NCBI RefSeq assembly: GCF_002367995.1
Contig: NZ_AP018207.1
Span: forward strand, 3,657,083 to 3,721,082
Reading direction: 5' to 3'
Length of the DNA stretch: 64,000 nucleotides
Origin: Calothrix brevissima NIES-22
GTDB lineage: Bacteria > Cyanobacteriota > Cyanobacteriia > Cyanobacteriales > Nostocaceae
This document shows, piece after piece, positions 29,963-38,137 of the stretch (its first letter is position 1; the number at the start of each line of letters is the position of its first letter). The position numbers and the translations under genes are program-made. The notes under the pieces were generated by a model. That model had not been told where the DNA came from. It saw only the letters and a program-made list of their open reading frames with translations, and made no database searches.

Positions 29963-30376
29963 ATGTTCGTTTCTAAGTTTTCAGTTGAAGATTGGGTAGG
30001 AAATCAGAACAGAGGATGTGTAAAACCAGCACAGAGTTGGTTAGAAATAGAAGCAGCTATCAAAGAACTTGATGGACAGCGTAAGACCCTTGTAACCTTG
30101 GAAACTGAGGGTGAAACTCATATGGCTATTGGTGGTGGTTTACAAAAATACGTGGTGTATGTGACATTTGATAACGAGAATTTTCATTACCTTGTTGATC
30201 CATCAAAGTCAGATATAGATGAAACTGTGATAGTTGGGGGACAAGCAGGTGTCTATTCTGCTAAGTCATGCATTGACTTAAATACAACCCTGCAAGCTGC
30301 CAAGACATTTGCAGAACTTGGAATAATGGAAAAATCAGTTATTTGGGAACAAGATGGAGTTTTTGAGCCAGTATAG
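29963..30376 (+). CDS. Imm1-family immunity protein
   Basis: This 137-residue protein has the Imm1 pattern: an N-terminal strand (VSKFSVEDWV), the AIGGGLQKYVVYVTFDNENF core and a C-terminal FAELGIMEKSVIWEQD segment. Imm1 proteins neutralise toxins of polymorphic toxin systems, often deaminases. No toxin gene is next to it, so it is an orphan immunity gene. It probably forms a small operon with the 74-residue gene. Confidence 0.8.
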   Translation: MFVSKFSVEDWVGNQNRGCVKPAQSWLEIEAAIKELDGQRKTLVTLETEGETHMAIGGGLQKYVVYVTFDNENFHYLVDPSKSDIDETVIVGGQAGVYSAKSCIDLNTTLQAAKTFAELGIMEKSVIWEQDGVFEPV

Positions 30377-30469
30377 TAGGTTTTTTCTTTTCTAATACCT
30401 TGCTCTACTGCGGCGTTATCTGAGTCAAGCTACGCTTTTCGGTGCAATTTTTTCAGATTAGATGCAGAG

Positions 30470-30716
30470 TTGAGGAAAGCCGCTATTGAGTTGAGAATAG
30501 CCACTATTGAGTTGAGGAAAGCCGCTATTGAGTTGAGAATAGCCACTATTGAGTTAAGGAAAGCCGCTATTGAGTTGAGAATAGCCGCTATTGAGTTGAG
30601 GAAAGCCGCTATTGAGTTGAGGATAGCCGCTATTGAGTTAAGGAAAGCCGCTATTGAGTTAAGGAAAGCCACTATTGAGTTAGGGAAAGCCACTATTGAG
30701 TTGAGGATAGCCGCTT
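30470..30716. repeat. 21-bp tandem repeat array, open on both strands
   Basis: About 11.8 copies of a 21-base unit, TTGAGGAAAGCCGCTATTGA plus G, alternate between GGAAA and GAATA types. Because 21 is divisible by three, the array reads as RKAAIEL/RIATIEL heptads on plus and as SIAAFLN/SIAAILN on minus. No good start or ribosome site supports translation on either strand; the plus frame needs a TTG. Confidence 0.9.
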
Positions 30717-30806
30717 CAAGGTTCGTTTTTGTGTAGTGCGATCGCTTAATTATCGCTCTACTTATAAAAACTCATTGCAAATGTAGCGAAGCGGAAGGAA
30801 GCAATC

Positions 30807-31517
30807 ATGAATCAGAATCTTAGTTCTGCAAAAATTTCGATAGTTATTCCGACGCTGAATGAAGCGGGAAATATTCAAGATGCGATCGCATCTACTCAAC
30901 CGAGTAGCAATATAGAAGTTATTGTAGTCGATGCTGGCTCTCAAGATGACACTGTAGCCATAGCTCAGTCATTAGGTGTCAAAGTTATCTTGTCATCTCC
31001 TGGGCGAGCCGTGCAAATGAACGCTGGTGCTTTAGCTGCTAGCGGTGAGATTTTGCTGTTTCTCCATGCAGATACCCGCTTACCTGCTGGCTTTGATACG
31101 CTGATTCGCACCGCACTCCAACAACCGGGAACCGTAGCGGGTGCATTTAACTTGCGGATTGATGCATCAGGTTGGGGTTTGAGGTTGGTGGAATGGGGGG
31201 TAAAAATGCGATCGCATCTTTGGCAAATGCCTTATGGCGATCAAGCAATATTTATCACTAAAGATATATTTTACCAAATCGGCTGTTTCCCTACATTGCC
31301 CATTATGGAAGATTTTGAACTAATACGTCGCTTACAACGTATTGGTAAAATCACGATTATGCAAGAATTAGTTTTAACATCTGCTCGCCGTTGGATGCGC
31401 AAGGGAATTTTGCAAACTACCTTAATTAATCAAATAGTCATCATCGCTTATTTATGGGGAATATCACCAGAACGAATTCGTAGCTGGTATCGCCAAGAAA
31501 AATTTAGGAAGAATTAA
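30807..31517 (+). CDS. Family 2 glycosyltransferase (TIGR04283-like)
   Basis: This 236-residue GT-A enzyme has ISIVIPTLNEAGNIQDAI at the N-terminus, the VIVVDAGSQDDTV acidic motif and LFLHADTRLP with the metal-binding DxD-like HAD, then the acceptor region MPYGDQAIFITKDIF and IMEDFELIRRL. This matches the cyanobacterial glycosyltransferases assigned to TIGR04283 and linked to arsenosugar synthesis in some genomes. The partner for that pathway (arsM) is not in the window, so the role is open. A GGAAG ribosome site precedes the ATG. Confidence 0.9.
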   Translation: MNQNLSSAKISIVIPTLNEAGNIQDAIASTQPSSNIEVIVVDAGSQDDTVAIAQSLGVKVILSSPGRAVQMNAGALAASGEILLFLHADTRLPAGFDTLIRTALQQPGTVAGAFNLRIDASGWGLRLVEWGVKMRSHLWQMPYGDQAIFITKDIFYQIGCFPTLPIMEDFELIRRLQRIGKITIMQELVLTSARRWMRKGILQTTLINQIVIIAYLWGISPERIRSWYRQEKFRKN

Positions 31518-31610
31518 GCTGATTCTCAGAGAATGAGAATATTTTAGTTGAAGATAACAAGAGTGCTATAGAGCAATACCGTTCAGTTAGCATCAAAAAC
31601 CTTAAACCGC

Positions 31611-31858
31611 GTAGGTTGGGTTGAGGAACGTAGACGCGGAGCGGCTTCCCGTTCGCGTAGCGTCTCCGCAGGAGAAGGGTAACCCAACATTTTCGGCGAT
31701 TTGGGGACTTACAAAAAATAAATTACCCATATTTCGTAGTGCGAGCATCTTGCTCGCTTTTGAACACCAGCGAGCAAGATGCTCGCACTACAAATTTATT
31801 GGGTATTTAAAAAATTGGATGTCCCTTGTTGGGTTTCATTTCGTTCAACCCAACCTAC
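31611..31858. repeat. Composite repeat: GTAGGTTGGGTT element carrying a second MITE
   Basis: The outer ends GTAGGTTGGGTT and AACCCAACCTAC are inverted repeats. Inside are a GC-rich palindrome (31631-31668) and the complete 123-base GGGAC element (31703-31825). A simpler, uninterrupted copy of the outer element is at 52176-52244. Confidence 0.8.
31703..31825. repeat. MITE-like GGGAC/GTCCC element, copy A
   Basis: Ends GGGGACTT and GTCCC bracket an AT-rich pair (AAATAAATTACCCAT / ATTGGGTATTTAAAAAATT) and a central hairpin GTAGTGCGAGCATCTTGCTC / GAGCAAGATGCTCGCACTAC. Two more full copies lie at 39639-39762 (opposite orientation) and 63615-63854. Confidence 0.85.
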
Positions 31859-31866
31859 ATTTATCT

Positions 31867-31928
31867 GTAGGGGCGGGTTCACCGATATCCTCATTTATTA
31901 ACAAAGATCCAAATAAACCCGCCCCTAC
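31867..31928. repeat. GTAGGGGCGGGTT palindromic repeat
   Basis: GTAGGGGCGGGTT and AACCCGCCCCTAC are inverted repeats around an AT-rich centre. A related decayed copy is at 48743-48801. Confidence 0.8.
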
Positions 31929-31955
31929 TAACCAATGACTAATGACAAATAACCA

Positions 31956-32696
31956 ATGACTAACCGTAAATTATATACCATAATCAAACTTTTACTATTA
32001 GGTTGTTTAGTTGGTACGGTAATAATTGCTAGTAAATATCTCAACATTCAAGAAATTTTACACATAAGTATTAATTGGGTGAATAGCCTGGGCTACCTTG
32101 GCCCAATCGCTTTTATCTTCATTTACAACTTAGCAACTTTATTATTTATCCCAGGTTCTATTTTAACCTTGAAAGGCGGTTGTCTATTTGGTGTTTTTTG
32201 GGGTTCTGTTTATGTAATAATTGCCGCAATTATTGGAGCGACTCTAGCATTTTTAATTGGGCGTTATCTCTCACGAGATTGGGTAGCTAAACAACTAGAA
32301 AAGCATCCTAAATTTAAAGCCATCGATTTAGCCGTCGCCAAAGAAGGATGGAAAATTGTCCTCCTAACTAGGCTTTCACCTATCTTCCCCTTCAACTTAT
32401 TAAATTATGCTTTTGGGGTGACGCAAGTTTCCCTTAAAGATTATATTTTAGGTTCTATCGGTATTATTCCCGGTACAGTAATGTATGTTTATCTTGGCTC
32501 TTTAGCTACTAATCTTGCCATGCTGAGAACACCTCATCAGCCTAGTAATCCTCAAGCGCAAATTGGAGAATGGATAATCCAAGCTATGGGTGCTATTGCT
32601 ACAGTCGCCGTAACTATATATATTACCAAAATTGCTCAAAAAGCCCTTAAAGAAAGTGTAGCGACAGCCACAAATAACCATGATGCAAATGAATAA
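31956..32696 (+). CDS. TVP38/TMEM64 family membrane protein (first paralogue)
   Basis: This 246-residue integral membrane protein of the DedA/VTT superfamily has the re-entrant-helix landmarks FIPGSILTLKGGCLFGVFWG and GATLAFLIGRYLSRDWV, and the LLTRLSPIFPFNLLNYAFG motif. Family members are thought to move lipids between leaflets. Its end overlaps the next gene by 17 bases, so the pair is one transcript and translation may be coupled. Confidence 0.92.
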   Translation: MTNRKLYTIIKLLLLGCLVGTVIIASKYLNIQEILHISINWVNSLGYLGPIAFIFIYNLATLLFIPGSILTLKGGCLFGVFWGSVYVIIAAIIGATLAFLIGRYLSRDWVAKQLEKHPKFKAIDLAVAKEGWKIVLLTRLSPIFPFNLLNYAFGVTQVSLKDYILGSIGIIPGTVMYVYLGSLATNLAMLRTPHQPSNPQAQIGEWIIQAMGAIATVAVTIYITKIAQKALKESVATATNNHDANE

Positions 32697-33540
32697 AATT
32701 AATCAGGCTTGCAAACCATCTATCTCTACTCAAAGCAATTCCTACCTATTCTTTCCTCTCTTCCTTGGCGTACTTGGCGTACTTGGCGGTTCATTAAAAA
32801 AAATTATTAATACTCAGCGCGTAACCAAATTCACTTTATTAACATTGCTAGTATTAACTCTCCTTTCCTTCAGCACTTCCGAGCCAGCCTTAGCACAGCA
32901 ATCTACAACCACTACCTTTAATCCCCAAGTAATTTTACGAGATGCTTTGCAATGGATTGATAGCCTGGGTTCACTAGGAGCGATCGCTTTTATTACACTT
33001 TACATTATTGCTACCATTGCTTTCTTACCAGGCTCAATTTTAACACTAGGCGCTGGCGTAGTTTTTGGTGTAGTTTGGGGTTCGCTATATGTATTTATTG
33101 GCGCTACTTTAGGCGCAACTGCGGCTTTTCTCGTAGGACGTTATTTAGCTAGAGGTTGGGTTTCTCGGAAAATATCAGATAATAAAAAATTCGCGGCTAT
33201 TGATAATGCTGTTGGTAAAGCTGGACTAAAAATTGTTCTATTAACCAGACTTTCGCCCATATTTCCCTTTAATTTATTAAACTATGCTTTTGGGATTACC
33301 GGGGTTTCTGTACGGGATTACTTTATTGGTTCTGTGGGGATGATTCCGGGAACAATTATGTATGTTTATATCGGTTCTTTAGCTGGTAGTTTGGCGAGAA
33401 TTGGGACTGAAAATCAGCCTACTAATCCTACTATACAATGGGCGATTCGGATTATCGGGTTTATTGCAACTGTGGCTGTAACTATTTATATTACTCGCAT
33501 AGCTAGGAAGGCTTTGGAAGAGGAGGTTACTAATAATTAA
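32680..33540 (+). CDS. TVP38/TMEM64 family membrane protein (second paralogue)
   Basis: This 286-residue protein repeats the same fold: FLPGSILTLGAGVVFGVVWG, GATAAFLVGRYLARGWV and LLTRLSPIFPFNLLNYAFG. It is clearly a tandem duplicate of the previous gene. It has an extra N-terminus: residues about 28-38 (LGVLGVLGG) come from a dispersed CTTGGCGTACTTGGCGG repeat, and a signal-like helix (LLTLLVLTLLSFS ... ALAQQ) follows. Three ATGs (32680, 32683, 32689) could start it. Confidence 0.92.
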   Translation: MMQMNKINQACKPSISTQSNSYLFFPLFLGVLGVLGGSLKKIINTQRVTKFTLLTLLVLTLLSFSTSEPALAQQSTTTTFNPQVILRDALQWIDSLGSLGAIAFITLYIIATIAFLPGSILTLGAGVVFGVVWGSLYVFIGATLGATAAFLVGRYLARGWVSRKISDNKKFAAIDNAVGKAGLKIVLLTRLSPIFPFNLLNYAFGITGVSVRDYFIGSVGMIPGTIMYVYIGSLAGSLARIGTENQPTNPTIQWAIRIIGFIATVAVTIYITRIARKALEEEVTNN

Positions 33541-33670
33541 AAAGGTTTTTAACCGCAGAGAACGCAGAGGACACAGAGGTAATAAATTTAAGTATGTGTT
33601 CGAGTTATAGAACAATTTTTCTATAAAAAATATCACGCACAGAAAAAAGAGACGCAGGGGGGAAAGATTA

Positions 33671-35218
33671 ATGTCTAATTTAGAATTTGAGAGAGTAATT
33701 ATTCGCCCAATGGATGAGTATAACCAAACTTTGGTATCTCATGTTCATCCACAAGATTGGGTGAATCCAGAACCAGCGAAAATTTATGATTTGGTAGTAA
33801 TTGGTGCGGGAACTGCGGGATTAGTTGTAGCTGCGGGTGCTGCTGGATTGGGTTTGGGTTTAAAGGTGGCGTTAATTGAAAAGCATCTCATGGGTGGAGA
33901 TTGCTTAAATGTGGGTTGCGTACCTTCTAAAACTATTATCCGTTCGGCTCGTGTAATCGGTGAACTTGGGGATGGTAAGGAGTTAGGAATTAATATCCCG
34001 AAAAATATTGATGTTGATTTTTCTGCGGTAATGGCGAGAATGCGCCGCATTAGAGCAGGTATTAGTCCCCATGATTCGGCGGCGCGATTTCAAAAATTGG
34101 GGGTTGATGTTTTCTTAGGTAGCGGGCGATTTGCAAGTAAGAATACTGTAGAAGTTGACGGACAAATTCTCCGGTTTAAAAAAGCTGTAATTGCTACTGG
34201 CGCAAGAGCAGCGAAACCAGAAATTTCCGGAATAGAAAAAGCTGGTTATCTCACAAACGAATCGGTTTTTTCCCTCATTCAGAAACCGGAGAAATTAGCT
34301 GTAATTGGTGGAGGGCCGATTGGCTGCGAATTAGCTCAGGCTTTTCGCCGCTTGGGTTGTGAAGTTGTGCTTTTTCATCGCAGTTCTCATATCTTAAATA
34401 AAGAAGATGCAGAAGCTGCGGAAATTTTGCAAAAGGTATTAATCAAAGAAGGAATTCGTTTAATATTAAATGCCAAATTAGAAGAAGTAGTAACTGTCAC
34501 TGAAGGTAAGCGACTTTACTTTTCTACTAATGGACATCGAGATTCTGTAACGGTAGATGAAATTTTAGTCGGTGCGGGACGCGCTCCAAATGTAGAAGGG
34601 TTAAATTTAGAAGCTGTTAATGTAGAATACGATCAACGCCAAGGCGTAAAAGTTAACGACTATCTGCAAACCACAAATCCTAAAATTTATGCGGCTGGTG
34701 ATATCTGCATGAATTGGAAATTTACTCATGCAGCTGACGCAGCAGCTAGGATTGTGATTAAAAATACGCTGTTTTCTCCGTTCGGCTTAGGACGTTCTAA
34801 ACTCAGCAGTTTAATTATGCCTTGGGTGACTTATACCGATCCAGAAATTGCTCATGTGGGAATGTCACAGGAGGAAGCTAAGTCCAAAGGTATCGATATT
34901 GAGACGATAAAAATACCTTTTAGTATTGTAGACCGAGCGATCGCAGATGGTGAAGAATCAGGATTTGTGAAAATCCTTCACAGAAAAGGCTCCGATGAAA
35001 TTCTCGGTGCAACTATTGTCGCTCGTCATGCTGGGGAAATGATTTCGGAAGTTACTACGGCTATGGTTGGTAAGCTAGGTTTGAATAAGTTAAGCGGCGT
35101 AATTCATCCCTATCCAACTCAGGCTGAAGCTATTAAAAAAGCAGCTGATGCTTATCGGCGCACACTTCTGACAGAAAATACCAAACGATTGTTGGGATTT
35201 TTAACTAAGTTATCTTAA
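33671..35218 (+). CDS. Pyridine nucleotide-disulfide oxidoreductase (MerA/Lpd-like)
   Basis: This 515-residue flavoprotein has the FAD site VVIGAGTAGLVVAAG, the redox pair GGDCLNVGCVPSKT (C78/C83), the NAD(P) site AVIGGGPIGCELAQAF, the second FAD motif KIYAAGDIC and the C-terminal HPYPTQAEAIKKAAD with the His-Pro base. It is close to mercuric reductase in the core but lacks the N-terminal metal-binding domain and the C-terminal cysteine pair of MerA. It is a disulfide-type reductase of unknown substrate. Following the TVP38 pair is a common cyanobacterial arrangement as far as I recall. A relic of its 3' end is at 36058. Confidence 0.9.
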   Translation: MSNLEFERVIIRPMDEYNQTLVSHVHPQDWVNPEPAKIYDLVVIGAGTAGLVVAAGAAGLGLGLKVALIEKHLMGGDCLNVGCVPSKTIIRSARVIGELGDGKELGINIPKNIDVDFSAVMARMRRIRAGISPHDSAARFQKLGVDVFLGSGRFASKNTVEVDGQILRFKKAVIATGARAAKPEISGIEKAGYLTNESVFSLIQKPEKLAVIGGGPIGCELAQAFRRLGCEVVLFHRSSHILNKEDAEAAEILQKVLIKEGIRLILNAKLEEVVTVTEGKRLYFSTNGHRDSVTVDEILVGAGRAPNVEGLNLEAVNVEYDQRQGVKVNDYLQTTNPKIYAAGDICMNWKFTHAADAAARIVIKNTLFSPFGLGRSKLSSLIMPWVTYTDPEIAHVGMSQEEAKSKGIDIETIKIPFSIVDRAIADGEESGFVKILHRKGSDEILGATIVARHAGEMISEVTTAMVGKLGLNKLSGVIHPYPTQAEAIKKAADAYRRTLLTENTKRLLGFLTKLS

Positions 35219-35277
35219 TTTTGACTAGGTTATTGCCTAATCTAGGCGCAAAGTAAATAAAGGAAAATTCAGAGAAT

Positions 35278-35475
35278 TTAAGCAAGTAAACCTAATTTTT
35301 TACCGTTATCTTTAGCTAAACGAATTAGGTTCTGCCTTTGCTTGGATTCAATTCCAAACCGATTGCAAAAATTAGTGATTGTTTGTGCGTGGATACCAAT
35401 GGCTTTACCACGTAGTTGATTAAATTGAGCCTTACCCATCAATTCACGTACTAATACTACTAATGGTGCAAACAT
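35278..35475 (-). CDS. PGR5-like protein (cyclic electron flow)
   Basis: This 65-residue protein, MFAPLVVLVRELMGKAQFNQ followed by GKAIGIHAQTITNFCNRFGI and RQNLIRLAKDNGKKLGLLA, matches my memory of the cyanobacterial PGR5 homologue (ssr2016 type), which promotes cyclic electron flow around photosystem I. The single cysteine is in TNFCNR. It is expressed from its own unit, 60 bases after the convergent flavoprotein gene. The name rests on recall rather than an alignment. Confidence 0.75.
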   Translation of the reverse strand: MFAPLVVLVRELMGKAQFNQLRGKAIGIHAQTITNFCNRFGIESKQRQNLIRLAKDNGKKLGLLA

Positions 35476-35537
35476 TTGTTTTGTCTCCTAATTATCAAAG
35501 TTGTTTGTAAATCTTGTCGATATATCTGCAATAACTA

Positions 35538-35708
35538 TCAGCTAACGCCGAAAGCAAGTAAAACTAAGGCGCTAACTAATAAACTTGCAATTCCAGCCTG
35601 AAAGCTATAGCTGCGTTGCTCTTCAGTGGAAGGATATTCTGCATAGTAGATTTGGGGTTCAGTTGCATAGTTGTTCAATACGCCGTCTTCGTTAATGGTG
35701 GTGTACAT
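35538..35708 (-). CDS. Psb34-like (ssl1498-family) small thylakoid protein
   Basis: This short gene encodes 56 residues: MYTTINEDGVLNNYATEPQI, a polar linker YPSTEEQRSYSFQ and one membrane helix (AGIASLLVSALVLLAFGVS). The YTT-DG-LNN-A-EP-Y pattern is the N-terminal signature of the Psb34/ssl1498 light-harvesting-like family, which binds photosystem II assembly intermediates. It lies 62 bases upstream of the PGR5-like gene on the same strand, so both may be cotranscribed. The match is by pattern only. Confidence 0.7.
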   Translation of the reverse strand: MYTTINEDGVLNNYATEPQIYYAEYPSTEEQRSYSFQAGIASLLVSALVLLAFGVS

Positions 35709-35876
35709 AGTTTTTTGCTCTCGTTAACTTATGTAAATTAATGTAACGGAATTGTTACGATTTAGCAAGAAGACTTGACAAAGAAAAACTAATATTTATT
35801 ATCAGTTTTACTTATGAATAAATGTAAAGGCGACAAGTTCATCGCCAAAGTTGTGATGAAATACTGGTGATACTTT

Positions 35877-35909
35877 AGAACCCCGACTTCTTTAAGAAGT
35901 CGGGGTTCT
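35877..35909. terminator. Palindromic hairpin AGAACCCCGACTTC/GAAGTCGGGGTTCT
   Basis: This is a perfect 14-bp stem with a 5-base loop and no strong T-run. It may act as a bidirectional terminator or be a dispersed repeat. Confidence 0.5.
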
Positions 35910-35927
35910 AGCAACCCAGTAAAGGTT

Positions 35928-36057
35928 TAAATGGGTACTGCTACAACCTGCGGATATTGCTGAGGCGATTGAAGGGTTTTACCAGAAGCCATGCAGGTTT
36001 GAGCCTTTCCCTTATTGTCTGAAGATGAGGCGATCGCAAATAAAATTCTTTTGAGGA
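35928..36057 (+). pseudogene. Relic of an mgtE magnesium transporter N-terminal segment
   Basis: TGCGGATATTGCTGAGGCGA and GATGAGGCGATCGCA match the better preserved mgtE relic at 37.74-37.85 kb base for base over much of 110 bases, with small indels. Only this patch of the MgtE N-domain survives, and it runs into the flavoprotein relic. Confidence 0.7.
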
Positions 36058-36321
36058 TTATAAAGCATCAGGATTGCTGAAAATCCTCTACAAACAAGGT
36101 GCTGATGAAATTATCGGTGTAACTATTGTTGCTTGTAATGTGTTGCTTGTAATGCTGGGGAGATGATTTCAGAAGTAGCTACGGCTATTTTCGGTAAGCT
36201 AGGTTTGAATAAGTTAAGCGGTGTAATTCATCCTTATTCTACTCAGGCTGATGCTTATGGGCGTAAACTTCTGACAGATAACAATAAAAGACTTTTGAGG
36301 TTTTTAACTAAATTATCTTAA
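36058..36321 (+). pseudogene. Relic of the flavoprotein 3' end
   Basis: The DNA encodes SGLLKILYKQGADEIIGVTI, then AGEMISEVATAIFGKLGLNK and LLRFLTKLS with frame breaks. It matches the last 90 residues of the flavoprotein ending at 35218, including the same stop. A short duplicated stretch (TTGTTGCTTGTAATGTG) breaks the frame. Confidence 0.85.
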
Positions 36322-36349
36322 AACTGAAAGCTAAACTCGAAAGTTAAAT

Positions 36350-36748
36350 TTAATTTCGCAATATCTGGAAAGTTTGCATATTCTTCTGCCAGATTTCTTT
36401 TCTTTCTTCTTCTGGCAGGTTTAAGGCTGATGTGATAATAGCAAAATCTCCTGCTGTCGGTAAAGCTTCTCCTTTGGCTAAAGCTGGTAAATTTTTCAAT
36501 CCACAATATCTCAGTTTTGTTCGGTTAGCACGAATTAAATCGGCAATTGTTTCTGGTTTAGCTGTGACAGAGGTGTTAGAGTCATGAGCATTAGCTTTTT
36601 TAGCGATCCAATCTTGAGCCATTTCCTCAAAAGCATCGCTTTGAAATATATCCAAACTGGCACAAATACTTTTGAACTCGAGGGCTAAATCAACTGGAAT
36701 GTAACTACCGATTTGCTTGTAATCATCACAATTCTGTTTGTTAGTCAT
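36350..36748 (-). CDS. Hypothetical protein with RHH-like N-terminus
   Basis: I do not recognise this 132-residue protein. The N-terminus (YKQIGSYIPVDLALEFKSICA) resembles a ribbon-helix-helix strand and helix. The C-terminal half (TIADLIRANRTKLRYCGLKN) and LNLPEEERKEIW look helical. It might be a DNA-binding regulator, but this is weak. Confidence 0.6.
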   Translation of the reverse strand: MTNKQNCDDYKQIGSYIPVDLALEFKSICASLDIFQSDAFEEMAQDWIAKKANAHDSNTSVTAKPETIADLIRANRTKLRYCGLKNLPALAKGEALPTAGDFAIITSALNLPEEERKEIWQKNMQTFQILRN

Positions 36749-37609
36749 ATTCTTAGACTTACTAAAATTGTCTACCTGTTTTGGCTTCTCTGAATTAATT
36801 TTGAAAAACCTGACATTTGGTGAATGTCATATCTCAACCGACATCCTAACAGAAAAAATGTTCCGATAAAATAACTAAACTCAATGTATTTTTTTTTGTT
36901 ACATTTTGTGTAATTACTTAGTTTCTTAACCACCGCTTAACTAACCATTTTTAATTTTTTGCTGTGCAATTAATTATGGGCAATTACTTCAAACCCTAGT
37001 AGAAACAGGTCTGCTGCTGACTTGTAATATTTACCATAGAGCGATCGCACTTAGCAATCATGTCAATTTCGGCAATGATTTTTAGAGTCTACAAGCTGCT
37101 AAATATTACTTGAGGATGATTGTAAATAATCTTATACCGATTACATCACAGCTACCAAAGCAAATAATTGCATTTATATCTATAAATTATTTATCAAGAT
37201 TAAAAGTAAATTTTTAGGAAAAAATTAAATTATTTTCCGATAAAAATGCATCTTGTGATTCCTTACATACCATACATTTACAAGAGTTATTAATGTGTGA
37301 AGAAATATCAATATTATGCCTCGTTTGCTAGTAGCTTGATTATGCACATCTAATTGATGGTTATTTGAAATTAAATTATAACTTTTGTATCTAAGTAAAT
37401 TGGCGTAATGAAAATACTGGTAATAGCTGTCATTAGAGACGCAATAACCCTTGTCTGTACAGTCAACAGTCAACAGTCAACAGTCAACAGTCAACAGTCA
37501 ACGTAAAATCCCATACCTTTTAGGAGTGAGATGAGCTTAACTAGATAAAGTTAATGCAATTATATTGTGTAGAAACCTTGTTCAAATTGCTTGAGGAAAG
37601 TGTAATTTG
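36749..37609. other. AT-rich intergenic region
   Basis: About 860 bases, unusually AT-rich, with no gene I can support. It contains one heptamer array (37460-37501) and one GCGATCGC site. Confidence 0.5.
37460..37501. repeat. Six perfect CAGTCAA heptamers
   Basis: Six identical 7-base units occur in a row, of the STRR type. Confidence 0.9.
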
Positions 37610-37617
37610 TGACAGAA

Positions 37618-38136
37618 ATGAATAATTTATCCTCTAATCTCCCAGATATGTCGCGCAGAGAATTGCGAGATTTAGTGAGAATTCAGCTACAAATGCTGTT
37701 AGAATAGGGAGATTTACGTGGTGCAAAAGCGATTTTAGTACCTGTACAACCAACGGATATTGCTGAGGCGATTGAAGGATTACCGGAAGCAATGCACGCT
37801 TTAGCGTTTCGGTTGCTGTCTAAGGATGAGGCGATCGCAGTTTATGAATATCTGGATTATCAAGAAAGGCAGAGGGCAGAGGGCAGAGGGCAGAAGGGAT
37901 AAATCCCTTCTCCTGAATGCCCGAACCATCTGCGCGACCGGAGGGAGCAAGGGTTTAAGACCCCCACCAAATTGAAAATTTGGTGGCTCCTTTTCAGGAG
38001 GGGTTTGAATCCCCTTCTGAAAAGAACCTTCTGCCTTCTGCCTCCTGCCTTCTGCCTTCTTCAATCTATTCAAGAACGACTGATTGAAGAACTCAGAAGC
38101 CAAGAAGTCCGGGATTTAGTTGATAAAATCTTTTAA
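37618..38136 (+). pseudogene. mgtE N-terminal relic interrupted by a repeat element
   Basis: From ATG 37618: MNNLSSNLPDMSRRELRDLV then an in-frame TAG at codon 30, then GDLRGAKAILVPVQPTDIAE and LSKDEAIAVYEYLDYQ, the MgtE N-domain. At about 37860 a repeat element of about 200 bases breaks in; after it the frame resumes SIQERLIEELRSQEVRDLVD and stops. CBS and membrane domains are absent. Confidence 0.8.
37860..38062. repeat. Repeat element with GGCAGAGGGCAGA / CTGCCTTCTGCC ends
   Basis: The left end has repeated GGCAGAGGGCAGAGGGCAGA and the right end CTTCTGCCTTCTGCCTCCTG, an imperfect inverted pair. The inside has further palindromes (GGGATAAATCCC; ACCAAATTGAAAATTTGGT). A related pair flanks 56281-56540. 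Confidence 0.7.
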
Positions 38137-38137
38137 A

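Noticed and set aside
30430-30736. Protein-coding genes in the 21-bp array on either strand
   Set aside because: Only unlikely start codons, no ribosome site and low-complexity output; kept as a repeat and flagged as a finding.
31621-31938. A 105-residue plus-strand frame
   Set aside because: It consists entirely of nested repeats and resembles no protein.
33671-35218. Mercuric reductase
   Set aside because: The core is similar, but the N-terminal metal-binding domain and the C-terminal cysteine pair are missing and no mer genes are adjacent.
37225-37473. An 82-residue minus-strand frame
   Set aside because: It sits in AT-rich DNA and a heptamer array, with no ribosome site and no recognisable features.
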